A stretch of 64,000 nucleotides of DNA from Paraclostridium hominis. GTDB taxonomy: Bacteria > Bacillota > Clostridia > Peptostreptococcales > Peptostreptococcaceae. The stretch is taken from contig NZ_JACRWD010000004.1 in NCBI RefSeq assembly GCF_014306135.1, positions 104,708 through 168,707 of the forward strand. Reading direction: 5' to 3'. Position 1 is the stretch's first letter. The number at the start of each line of letters is the position of its first letter. Below are positions 1 to 7,256 of the stretch, one piece after another. The notes beneath the pieces are model-generated. The model saw only the letters and a program-made list of their open reading frames with translations. It did not search any database and was not told the origin of the DNA. Position numbers and translations under genes: made by a program.

Positions 1-3
1 CAT
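1..3 (-). CDS. Start codon of a leftward gene leaving the window
   Basis: Reading the minus strand, an ATG occupies positions 3 to 1 and is preceded by AAAAAGGAG (about 14-22) at a normal 7-nt spacing. This is the start of a gene transcribed away from the window, divergent from the helicase gene. Only the start codon lies inside, so the product cannot be named. The roughly 80-bp divergent region is extremely AT-rich and holds several overlapping TATAAT-like hexamers that could serve either direction. Confidence 0.55.
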
Positions 4-81
4 AGTGCTACTCCTTTTTAAAAAATATGATATATAATATTAATTATAAAATAATATAAAGATAGTTCAAGGTGATAAATT

Positions 82-2124
82 ATGATAGATATAAATAAAT
101 TAAATGACAATCAAAAAAGTGCTGTTATGCATATAGACGGACCTTGTATGGTTTTAGCTGGACCAGGATCGGGAAAAACTAGGGTGATAACATATAGAAT
201 AGTTAATATGGTTTTAAATAATAATATAAATCCTAAAACTATTTTAGCTATTAGTTTTACAAAAGCATCATCTACAGAAATGAAAAACAGAGCTATTAGT
301 TTAAGTAATGATGTTAGATTAAACAGTGTAAACTATGGAACATTCCATTCTGTATTTTTTAGAATACTAAGATTCTTTGAAAAATATGAGTTAGATTGTA
401 TACTGGATGAAAAGAGTAAGAAGTTTGCTATAAAAGGAATTTTAAAAAATTTAAACGTAGAAAATGCAGAAGATGATGATACTATACTAAGTGTTATAAA
501 TGAAATATCTTATGTGAAAAATGAGCTAATGGATAAATCTGATTTTGATTCTGAGATACTTAGCAAGGATGAGTTTATAAAAACTTACAATATGTATGAG
601 GAGTATAAAGAAAGTTTAAACAAAATTGACTTTGATGATATGCTTATAAAAACATATTACTTATTAAAAAATAATAAAAGAGTTTTGGATAGAGTAAGAA
701 ATGTATATAGATATATTTTAGTAGATGAATTTCAAGATATAAATAAAGTACAGTTTGAGGTTCTAAAACTAATTTCAAGTCCTAATAATAATATATTTGT
801 AGTAGGAGATGAAGATCAAAGTATATATGGATTTAGAGGATCTAGACCAGATTTTTTATTAGAATTTGAACAGTATTTTAAAAATAGTAAAAAGTATATA
901 TTAGATATAAATTATAGATCTAAAAAAGGAATAACAGATATAGCTAATAAGCTAATACAAAATAATGAAAATAGATATGAAAAGTCAATAAAGTGCGATA
1001 GAGGTGAAAAGGGAATAGTGAAATATATAAGTACAGAAGATTCAGAAGAAGAAGCAAAGTTTATAGCAAAAGATATATTAAATAAATGTGAAGATAATTG
1101 TGTTAACTATGATGATTTTGCTGTTATATATAGAACTAATATACAATCTAGAGCTTTAGTTGATGTATTTATGGATATGCATATACCTTTTGTAGTTAGA
1201 GATTCTATAGTTACAATATATGACCATTGGGTTGCTAAAGATTTATTAGCATATTTAAGATTGGGAATAGATACAACTTTAAATGAAGATTGGATAAGAA
1301 TTATAAATAAACCATTTAGATATATATCTAAAGAAAGTATAAAATTAGCTAGTGAAGATAGAGATTTTATAGGAGCTTTAATAAATAAAGGAGGTTTACA
1401 TCCTAAACAAATAAAAACGTTAAATGATTTAGAAATAGATTTAAGTTATTTAAAAACATTATCGCCCAAAAATGCAATATCATATATAAGAACTAGTCTA
1501 GACTACGATAGATATGTATTAGATTACTGTAGTAATAGAAAAATAAAACCAAATGGATTAATTGAAATATTAAATGAATTAGAAAGTTCTTCTACACATT
1601 TCAATACTATAAATGATTATTTAGAACATATAGAAAAAGTCAAATCAGAAATAGTTGAAAATAGAAACAATAAAAATTCAGAAGGTGTAATATTTACAAC
1701 TATGCATAGTGCTAAAGGTTTAGAATTTCCATATGTATATATAATAGGTGCAAATGAAGGTACAATACCTCATGAAAAATCTTATGATATAGAAGATGAA
1801 GATAAAAGAAAATCAGCTATAGAAGAGGAAAGAAGATTATTATATGTGGGAATAACTAGAGCACAAGATGAGCTTTATATAAGTTCTCCTAAAAATAAAT
1901 ATGGGCGTAAAGTATTTCAATCTAGATTCATAGATGATATTAAATCTCCTACAAAAGAAGATATTAAAGCTATAAAAATAGGTGATAATATAGTTCATAG
2001 GAAATTTGGTAATGGAGTTATAACAGGCAAGGATGGAAAAATGATAGAAGTTAAGTTTAAGTGCGGGACAAAAGACTTAGATTATTCTATTTGTTTTAAA
2101 AATGGGATTATAAATAAATCATAG
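82..2124 (+). CDS. UvrD/Rep/PcrA-type superfamily 1 DNA helicase
   Basis: ATP-dependent 3'-5' DNA helicase expected to act in repair and replication-fork or transcription conflict resolution. The 680-residue protein has Walker A AGPGSGKT at residues 26-33, the Walker B/DExx motif LVDEFQD at 213-219, a GDEDQSIYGFRG motif, and TTMHSAKGLEF and VGITRAQ motifs in the C-terminal half. The last ~50 residues (GDNIVHRKFGNGVI and onward) look like the Tudor-like tail of PcrA. At 680 residues it is shorter than typical PcrA (about 720-750), so it may be a second UvrD-family paralogue rather than the essential PcrA. The start is supported by AAGGTGAT just upstream. It is a single-gene unit ended by the hairpin at 2131-2159. 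Confidence 0.9.
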   Translation: MIDINKLNDNQKSAVMHIDGPCMVLAGPGSGKTRVITYRIVNMVLNNNINPKTILAISFTKASSTEMKNRAISLSNDVRLNSVNYGTFHSVFFRILRFFEKYELDCILDEKSKKFAIKGILKNLNVENAEDDDTILSVINEISYVKNELMDKSDFDSEILSKDEFIKTYNMYEEYKESLNKIDFDDMLIKTYYLLKNNKRVLDRVRNVYRYILVDEFQDINKVQFEVLKLISSPNNNIFVVGDEDQSIYGFRGSRPDFLLEFEQYFKNSKKYILDINYRSKKGITDIANKLIQNNENRYEKSIKCDRGEKGIVKYISTEDSEEEAKFIAKDILNKCEDNCVNYDDFAVIYRTNIQSRALVDVFMDMHIPFVVRDSIVTIYDHWVAKDLLAYLRLGIDTTLNEDWIRIINKPFRYISKESIKLASEDRDFIGALINKGGLHPKQIKTLNDLEIDLSYLKTLSPKNAISYIRTSLDYDRYVLDYCSNRKIKPNGLIEILNELESSSTHFNTINDYLEHIEKVKSEIVENRNNKNSEGVIFTTMHSAKGLEFPYVYIIGANEGTIPHEKSYDIEDEDKRKSAIEEERRLLYVGITRAQDELYISSPKNKYGRKVFQSRFIDDIKSPTKEDIKAIKIGDNIVHRKFGNGVITGKDGKMIEVKFKCGTKDLDYSICFKNGIINKS

Positions 2125-2130
2125 TAAATA

Positions 2131-2163
2131 AAAAGAGATATATTTAATATATCTCTTTTATTT
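2131..2163. terminator. Bidirectional terminator between helicase and asparaginase genes
   Basis: Inverted repeat with 13-bp arms (AAAAGAGATATAT and its complement) around a 3-nt loop, A-rich on the left and T-rich on the right. It lies between two convergent genes and can end transcripts from both sides. Confidence 0.8.
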
Positions 2164-2218
2164 ATATAAATAACTAAAGGTTATTATAAAATGTAAAACT
2201 TTAGATAGTTTATAAATT

Positions 2219-3214
2219 TTAATAATAAATACCTTTTTCGAATATATCTTTCAATTCATTTAAATCATTAGTCTTACCTAATGCAACCATTAATTTGATT
2301 CTAGCTTTTTGACCTGGTAAATCTCCTGCAAATATACATCCTAAATTTCTTAAATCTCTACCAGAGCCTAAATAACCATAACTGTCAAAGACTCTACCTG
2401 AATGACATCTAGTAGCTATAACAACTGGTATATTTTTGCCTCTAGCATATTCTACACCTTTAAGCATTCCTGGAGGTATATTACCTCTACCCATAGCTTC
2501 GATAATTATACCTTTGCATCCTTTATCAGCTGCAAATTTAATAAAAGATTCATCCATTCCTACACCAGATTTTATAAGTGCAACATCAGGTTCAACCTTA
2601 TCTACAACTATAGTTTGTCTATTAACAATATCTCTAGATAGTACAAGTTTATCACAATCTATTATACCTAAAGGACCACATGTTAAAGACTTGAAGGTAT
2701 TTAAAGTAAGTGTATTAGTTTTAGTAGCTTCTGATGCTAATAAAACTTCATTACTTAAAACAACTAAGACACCTTTATTATAAGCTTCATCAGATATAGC
2801 AGTACAAACAGCTGCTGCAAGATTGCTAGGACCATCATAACCAAGTTCATCACTGCTTCTCATAGCTCCTGTAACTATTACAGGTTTAGGTGAATCTAAT
2901 GTTAAATCTAAGAAGTATGCAGTTTCTTCTAAACTATCAGTACCGTGTGTAACAACAACACCTGAAATATCATCACTTAAAAGTATGTCATTTATAAAAT
3001 TTCTTAAGTTTAACATTTTTTCTGGAGTCATATGAGGTCCTGGAATTTCATCAAAATTGTATACCTCGATATCAGCAACTTTGTCTATATTAGTTACCAT
3101 AGACATTATTTGCTCCCCAGATAAAGATGGTATAGCAGCGCCTATTTTTTCGTCTACAGTCATTGAAATAGTACCGCCTGTAAACACTATAGCTACTTTT
3201 TTCTTATTGTGCAT
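2219..3214 (-). CDS. L-asparaginase
   Basis: Hydrolyses L-asparagine to aspartate and ammonia. The 331-residue protein has the N-terminal FTGGTISM motif with the nucleophilic Thr, the second signature VTHGTDSLEETAYF (Thr-Asp pair), and VTGAMRSSDELGYDGPSN, all typical of the bacterial asparaginase I/II family. There is no signal peptide, so it is probably cytoplasmic. The ATG start follows AGGGGG at a suitable spacing. Upstream in the same orientation lie two apparent small RNA genes with their own terminators, so transcription from that side should stop before this gene. Whether it is the ansA or ansB type was not resolved. Confidence 0.92.
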   Translation of the reverse strand: MHNKKKVAIVFTGGTISMTVDEKIGAAIPSLSGEQIMSMVTNIDKVADIEVYNFDEIPGPHMTPEKMLNLRNFINDILLSDDISGVVVTHGTDSLEETAYFLDLTLDSPKPVIVTGAMRSSDELGYDGPSNLAAAVCTAISDEAYNKGVLVVLSNEVLLASEATKTNTLTLNTFKSLTCGPLGIIDCDKLVLSRDIVNRQTIVVDKVEPDVALIKSGVGMDESFIKFAADKGCKGIIIEAMGRGNIPPGMLKGVEYARGKNIPVVIATRCHSGRVFDSYGYLGSGRDLRNLGCIFAGDLPGQKARIKLMVALGKTNDLNELKDIFEKGIYY

Positions 3215-3288
3215 ATTATTGACCCCCTAAATTTATTATATATATTAAATTATATCAAAAAAACATAGATAAATGTAGAATTAAGCAT

Positions 3289-3426
3289 AAAAAAAAGAGC
3301 TTGGGGAAGCTCTTTTTGCATTAAACTAACTTCCGTTGTTAGTTTAATATTGGATATAAAGTCTATCCGTTCAAAAGGGGTATTGGGAATAGAGATTTTA
3401 ATTAAGGTTATCAGGGGGATAACCAT
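3289..3426 (-). ncRNA. Candidate small RNA, copy 1
   Basis: An apparent ~138-nt minus-strand transcript with no convincing ORF or RBS. Reading 5' to 3': a hairpin GGUUAUC-CCCCU-GAUAACC at the predicted 5' end, a C/U-rich linker containing CCCAAUACCCC, a weak GGAUA/UAUCC hairpin, an 11-bp hairpin (plus positions 3320-3348) with loop AACGGAA, and a terminator AAAGAGCUU-CCCC-AAGCUCUUU followed by eight U. The promoter at 3433-3461 has a 17-bp spacer. Copy 2 lies directly upstream. The 91 bp covering promoter, 5' hairpin and linker are near-identical, while the 3' hairpins differ in sequence but keep the loop. Expression is inferred only. I do not recognise an Rfam family. Confidence 0.6.
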
Positions 3427-3463
3427 GTATATATAATAACAAGATTCGACAGAAAAATCAATA
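3373..3463. repeat. 91-bp direct repeat, copy 1
   Basis: Matches positions 3572-3662 with a single mismatch (g/a at 3427 versus 3626) over 91 bp. The copies are about 199 bp apart. The repeat contains the minus-strand promoter plus the 5' half of the candidate small RNA. The flanks are not similar apart from the TTCCGTT (plus strand) hairpin loop, so this is a duplicated regulatory or transcription unit and not a simple recent tandem duplication of the whole segment. Confidence 0.9.
3433..3461 (-). promoter_or_regulatory. Promoter of small RNA copy 1
   Basis: Minus-strand -35 TTGATT (3461-3456), 17-bp spacer, -10 TATTAT (3438-3433). The predicted start at about 3426 puts the 5' end immediately before the GGUUAUC hairpin. 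Confidence 0.65.
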
Positions 3464-3510
3464 GTTTTCGAAAATATATTTAATTAAAATTAATAATTTA
3501 TTTTAAACAT

Positions 3511-3625
3511 AAAAAAACCTACTTCTTTTCCGTTAAGAAGTAGGACTTAAATGAATGTAGTATATTCATTTAAAAGGGGTATTGGGAATAGAGATTTTAA
3601 TTAAGGTTATCAGGGGGATAACCAT
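3511..3625 (-). ncRNA. Candidate small RNA, copy 2
   Basis: An apparent ~115-nt minus-strand transcript. The 5' hairpin and C/U-rich linker match copy 1. They are followed by an 8-bp hairpin (AAATGAAT / ATTCATTT) and a 10-bp terminator hairpin (plus 3518-3544) with loop AACGGAA and seven U. In this copy the AACGGAA hairpin itself is the terminator, whereas copy 1 has an extra terminator after it. A 19-codon ORF starts with the ATG at the predicted 5' end but has no Shine-Dalgarno sequence, so a coding role is unlikely. Confidence 0.6.
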
Positions 3626-3662
3626 ATATATATAATAACAAGATTCGACAGAAAAATCAATA
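3572..3662. repeat. 91-bp direct repeat, copy 2
   Basis: Second copy of the 91-bp element at 3373-3463, with one internal mismatch. It contains the minus-strand promoter and 5' part of small RNA copy 2. The sequences diverge directly after both ends. Confidence 0.9.
3632..3660 (-). promoter_or_regulatory. Promoter of small RNA copy 2
   Basis: Minus-strand -35 TTGATT (3660-3655), 17-bp spacer, -10 TATTAT (3637-3632). The layout is the same as for copy 1. Confidence 0.65.
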
Positions 3663-3776
3663 ATTTTGACAAAAAAATTTAAAAAATATTGATTTAAGTC
3701 AAAATAATATATAAAAACTAGATTATACTATAGTCAGTATTGGATTATCACGGCTTTAGTATATAAAAAAAGCTCA

Positions 3777-3790
3777 AATAGTGGTATAAT
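3777..3790 (+). promoter_or_regulatory. Extended -10 promoter of iscS-thiI
   Basis: AATAGTGGTATAAT: an extended -10 (TG-n-TATAAT, hexamer at 3785-3790) about 100 nt before the iscS start. There is no good -35. The identical 14-mer lies before hflX. Confidence 0.6.
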
Positions 3791-3897
3791 AGTAAAAGTT
3801 TCACTAAATTTATATGATAATTTATAGTGTTAATTGGGACAATAAAATAAAGAATATAACAAAAGAATTTAAATACAAAGAAAGTTGGTGTATTAGT

Positions 3898-5049
3898 ATG
3901 GATATATACTTAGATAATAGTGCCACAACTAAGCCATACAAAGAAGTTGTAGATAAGATGGTATATGCACTTACTATAGACTATGCAAACCCTTCAGCTG
4001 TTCATAAAAAGGGTGTAGAAGTTGAAAAAAATATAAAAAAGGTAAGACAAGAAATTGCTAAAAGTATTGGGTGTAAAGATAAAGAAATAATATTTACATC
4101 TGGAGGTACAGAAGCAAACAATACTATAATAAGAGGCGTTGCAAATCTTCATAAAAAAAGAAAAAATCATATAATAACTACAAATATAGAGCATCCATCA
4201 GTTTTAAGAACTATGGAAGATTTAGGAGATCAAGGATTTGAAGTTACTTACTTAAAAGTTAATGATAAAGGTATAGTAGATATAAATGATGTAAAAAATG
4301 CAATAAAAGATACTACTATATTAATTAGTATGATGCATGTTAATAATGAAATTGGTAGCATACAACCTATAAAAGAAGTTGGAAAATACTTAAGTACTTT
4401 AAAGGAAAAAGTATACTTACATGTGGATGCAGTTCAGTCATTTGCAAAAATTAATTTTAAGCCATCTAGATATAATATAGATTTTATGAGTGTTAGTGGA
4501 CATAAGTTACATGGACCAAAGGGTATAGGATTTATGTACATAAAAGATAGTAACAAAATAAAACCTATGCTTACTGGAGGAGGTCAAGAAATTGGAATTA
4601 GATCTGGTACTGAGAATGTAGCTGGTATATACGGATTAGGAGAAGCTGTTAATATAATAATGTCAGATTTAAATTCTAAAATAGACAATATAAATGAGTT
4701 AAAAAACTTATTAAAAGACTATATAGTAAATAATATAGATGATATAAAAGTAAATTCTCCAGAAGACGGTGTATGTCATATATTAAATATATCTTTTAGA
4801 GGAGTTAGAGGAGAAGTGTTATTACATCATTTAGCTCAGCAAGGTATATTTGTGTCTACAGGGTCTGCATGTTCTTCTAAGAAAAAAGGAAGTCATGTTT
4901 TAAATGCGATTGGACTTACACCTGAAGAAATAGATGGAGCTATAAGATTTAGTTTATCTGATATGACGACAAGAGATGAAATAAATCAAGCATGTGAGAT
5001 AATTAAAAAATCAGTAGAAGAACTTAGAATGATAATAAAAAGAAGATAA
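3898..5049 (+). CDS. iscS: Cysteine desulfurase (IscS/NifS family)
   Basis: PLP enzyme that removes sulfur from cysteine as an enzyme-bound persulfide. The 383-residue protein starts MDIYLDNSATT, the family N-terminus. This favours ATG 3898 over the longer frame from 3814, which would add 28 unconserved residues. The PLP lysine is K203 in SGHKLHG, and the persulfide cysteine is C325 in STGSACSSKKKGS. It lies 16 bp before thiI, so its likely partner is ThiI for 4-thiouridine in tRNA and perhaps thiazole synthesis. It is not beside iscR or iscU, which suggests a role in tRNA thiolation and not general Fe-S assembly. Confidence 0.93.
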   Translation: MDIYLDNSATTKPYKEVVDKMVYALTIDYANPSAVHKKGVEVEKNIKKVRQEIAKSIGCKDKEIIFTSGGTEANNTIIRGVANLHKKRKNHIITTNIEHPSVLRTMEDLGDQGFEVTYLKVNDKGIVDINDVKNAIKDTTILISMMHVNNEIGSIQPIKEVGKYLSTLKEKVYLHVDAVQSFAKINFKPSRYNIDFMSVSGHKLHGPKGIGFMYIKDSNKIKPMLTGGGQEIGIRSGTENVAGIYGLGEAVNIIMSDLNSKIDNINELKNLLKDYIVNNIDDIKVNSPEDGVCHILNISFRGVRGEVLLHHLAQQGIFVSTGSACSSKKKGSHVLNAIGLTPEEIDGAIRFSLSDMTTRDEINQACEIIKKSVEELRMIIKRR

Positions 5050-5065
5050 TCAAGAGGTGATAAAT

Positions 5066-6244
5066 TTGTATAATATAGCAATTGTAAAGTACGGAGAAAT
5101 AGGAGTAAAAGGAAAGAATAGATATATATTCGAAAATAAACTTATAAAAAATATAAAAAATATGTTATCTCCTATAGGAAAATTTAATGTTTATAAAGAA
5201 TACGGAAGAATATATGTAGACTTAGGAGAGTATTCAGAAGATTACGAAGAAGTATTAGAAGAGATAAAAAAAGTATTTGGAGTTGTAGGTGTTTGTCCAG
5301 GTATAAGAGCTGAAAAAGATTATGATAAATTAAAAGAATTAGCTTTAAAATTATTAGAAGAAAAAATAGAAGAAGGTTCAAAATCATTTAAAGTTAGTTC
5401 TAGAAGAGGAGACAAAAGTCTTGAATTAACATCTCAAGAGATGAGTAGAGATATAGCAGGATTTTTAGTATTTAATGTTAAAGATAGAATAAAAGTTGAT
5501 GTTAGAAATCCAGAAACAACTATACACTGTGAATATAGACAAAATCATGTTATGGTATATAGTGATACAGTTCCAGGTTATGGAGGACTTCCAGTTGGAA
5601 CAAATGGTAGAGCTATGTCTTTACTATCAGGAGGAATAGATAGTCCTGTTGCATCATGGATGGTTGCAAAAAGAGGAGTTGAAATAGAAGCTATTCATTT
5701 TCACAGTTACCCATTCACAAGTGAAAAGTCACAAGAAAAAGTAAGAGATTTAGCACAAATATTAGCTAAGTACTGTGGGAAAGTAAGACTTCATAAAGTT
5801 AATATATTAGAAATACAAAAAGCTATAGGTATGTCATGTAAGGAAGAAGAGATGACTATTATATCAAGAAGATTTATGATGAAAATAGCTCAGAGAGTAG
5901 GAGAAATGAGATTTTGTGATGCATTAGTTACTGGAGAAAGTATAGGACAAGTTGCATCTCAAACAATACAAGGGTTAACATGTACAAATGCAGCTATTAC
6001 TTTACCTGTATTTAGACCTTTAATAGCTATGGATAAATCTGAAATAATAAAAATAGCACAAAGTATAGGTACGTTTGAAACTTCTGTTATACCTGAAGAA
6101 GACTGTTGTACAGTGTTCTCACCAAAAAATCCTGTTACAAAGCCTAAGCTAGATAGAATAGAGAAATCAGAATCATCATTAGATGTAGAAAAATTAATAC
6201 AAGATGCTATAGATAATATGGAAGTTGAAGTATTTGAATTCTAA
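5066..6244 (+). CDS. thiI: tRNA 4-thiouridine synthase ThiI
   Basis: ATP-dependent tRNA U8 sulfurtransferase, also linked to thiamine thiazole sulfur transfer. The 392-residue protein has an N-terminal ferredoxin-like/THUMP region and a PP-loop LLSGGIDSPVASW near residues 180-190. It ends without the rhodanese domain of the enterobacterial form, as is usual in Firmicutes, so sulfur is expected to come directly from the neighbouring IscS. I chose TTG at 5066 because AGAGGTG (5053-5059) is at the right distance. The alternative GTG at 5057 overlaps that ribosome binding site. Confidence 0.93.
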   Translation: MYNIAIVKYGEIGVKGKNRYIFENKLIKNIKNMLSPIGKFNVYKEYGRIYVDLGEYSEDYEEVLEEIKKVFGVVGVCPGIRAEKDYDKLKELALKLLEEKIEEGSKSFKVSSRRGDKSLELTSQEMSRDIAGFLVFNVKDRIKVDVRNPETTIHCEYRQNHVMVYSDTVPGYGGLPVGTNGRAMSLLSGGIDSPVASWMVAKRGVEIEAIHFHSYPFTSEKSQEKVRDLAQILAKYCGKVRLHKVNILEIQKAIGMSCKEEEMTIISRRFMMKIAQRVGEMRFCDALVTGESIGQVASQTIQGLTCTNAAITLPVFRPLIAMDKSEIIKIAQSIGTFETSVIPEEDCCTVFSPKNPVTKPKLDRIEKSESSLDVEKLIQDAIDNMEVEVFEF

Positions 6245-6245
6245 A

Positions 6246-6281
6246 TAAAAAAGTCGTAGTAATATAACTACGACTTTTTTA
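6246..6281. terminator. Bidirectional terminator thiI / pflA
   Basis: Hairpin with about 19-bp arms (AAAAAAGTCGTAGT at the core) and loop AATATA, with A-run and T-run flanks, between convergent genes. Confidence 0.88.
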
Positions 6282-6282
6282 T

Positions 6283-7026
6283 TTATTTACTATGAACTTT
6301 AACTCCAAATTCAGCTAATACTTTAGCTGCTTTTTCAACGTCTTCTTTTGTTGCATCAGGAACACCTTTTAATTCATATTCAAATCCTAAGTTTTCCCAC
6401 TTATGAACACCTAGAGTATGATAAGGTAAAAGTTCAACTCTGTCTACATTTTTTAGAGTAGATATAAATTTACCCATAAGTTCTAAGTTTTCTCTATCAT
6501 CTGTTACACCAGGAACAAGAACGTGTCTTATCCAAACAGGTATATTTCTATCACTTAAATGTTTAGCTAATTCTAGTGTTTTTTCAATTCCAACTCCTGT
6601 TAAATCTTTAGCTTTAGATGAAACCATGTGTTTTAAATCAAGTAAAACTAAGTCAGTATAATCAAGTATTGGGTCGATAGTATCTATATTTACAAATCCA
6701 GATGTATCTAAGCATGTATGCACACCATCTTTTTTTGCTCTTTTAAATAATTCCTCTAAGAATTCTGGTTGAAGAGTAGCTTCGCCACCAGAAACTGTTA
6801 AGCCACCACCTGAAAACTTCATATAAGGTGCATATTTATTAACTTCAGTCATTATTTCATCTACTGTATATTCTTTACCACCTTTTACATCCCAAGTATC
6901 TCTATTATGACAGTATTTACATCTTAATGGACAGCCTTGCATAAATAATATAAATCTTATACCAGGACCATCTACAGTACCAAATGTTTCTATTGAATGA
7001 ACTCTACCTTTTAACATTTTATCCAC
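6283..7026 (-). CDS. pflA: Pyruvate formate-lyase activating enzyme
   Basis: Radical SAM enzyme that places the glycyl radical on PflB. The 247-residue protein has the CxxxCxxC cluster motif in GCPLRCKYCHN, the GGGLTVSGGEA SAM-binding motif, and HTCLDTSG. It is encoded downstream of pflB on the same strand, but a strong terminator (7163-7197) lies between them, so it may be made from partial readthrough or from its own promoter, giving less activase than enzyme. The Shine-Dalgarno on the minus strand is GAAGAGGTGG before the ATG. Confidence 0.95.
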   Translation of the reverse strand: MDKMLKGRVHSIETFGTVDGPGIRFILFMQGCPLRCKYCHNRDTWDVKGGKEYTVDEIMTEVNKYAPYMKFSGGGLTVSGGEATLQPEFLEELFKRAKKDGVHTCLDTSGFVNIDTIDPILDYTDLVLLDLKHMVSSKAKDLTGVGIEKTLELAKHLSDRNIPVWIRHVLVPGVTDDRENLELMGKFISTLKNVDRVELLPYHTLGVHKWENLGFEYELKGVPDATKEDVEKAAKVLAEFGVKVHSK

Positions 7027-7162
7027 CTCTTCAATTATAAAAATTTATACTAAAATTTCATTTATCATTTTTAATCTTCTGTATACATTATACTTTATAC
7101 CCTTATTATAATCCATTAAACTTATAATGTCTATTTAAATAGAATTTAATGTAAGTTTTAAT

Positions 7163-7197
7163 AAAAAAAGAGTGCAAACTGATGAGGTTTGCACTCT
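7163..7197 (-). terminator. pflB terminator
   Basis: Minus-strand hairpin AGAGTGCAAAC / GTTTGCACTCT with a 7-nt loop followed by six or more T, 60 nt past the pflB stop and before pflA. Confidence 0.88.
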
Positions 7198-7256
7198 GAA
7201 TATACTTTGATAAATGATTGTTTTATAATATGTTTACAATTTTAACAAGTTATATA

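Noticed and set aside
3375..3428. Small ORF beginning MVIPLITLIKI inside the repeat copies
   Set aside because: The ATG lies at the predicted 5' end of the RNA with no ribosome site, and the frames diverge after ~19 codons without conserved end.
3373..3662. Possible CRISPR array or insertion-element ends from the 91-bp repeats
   Set aside because: Only two copies, each with promoter and hairpin structure, no transposase, no target duplication and a spacing too large for CRISPR.
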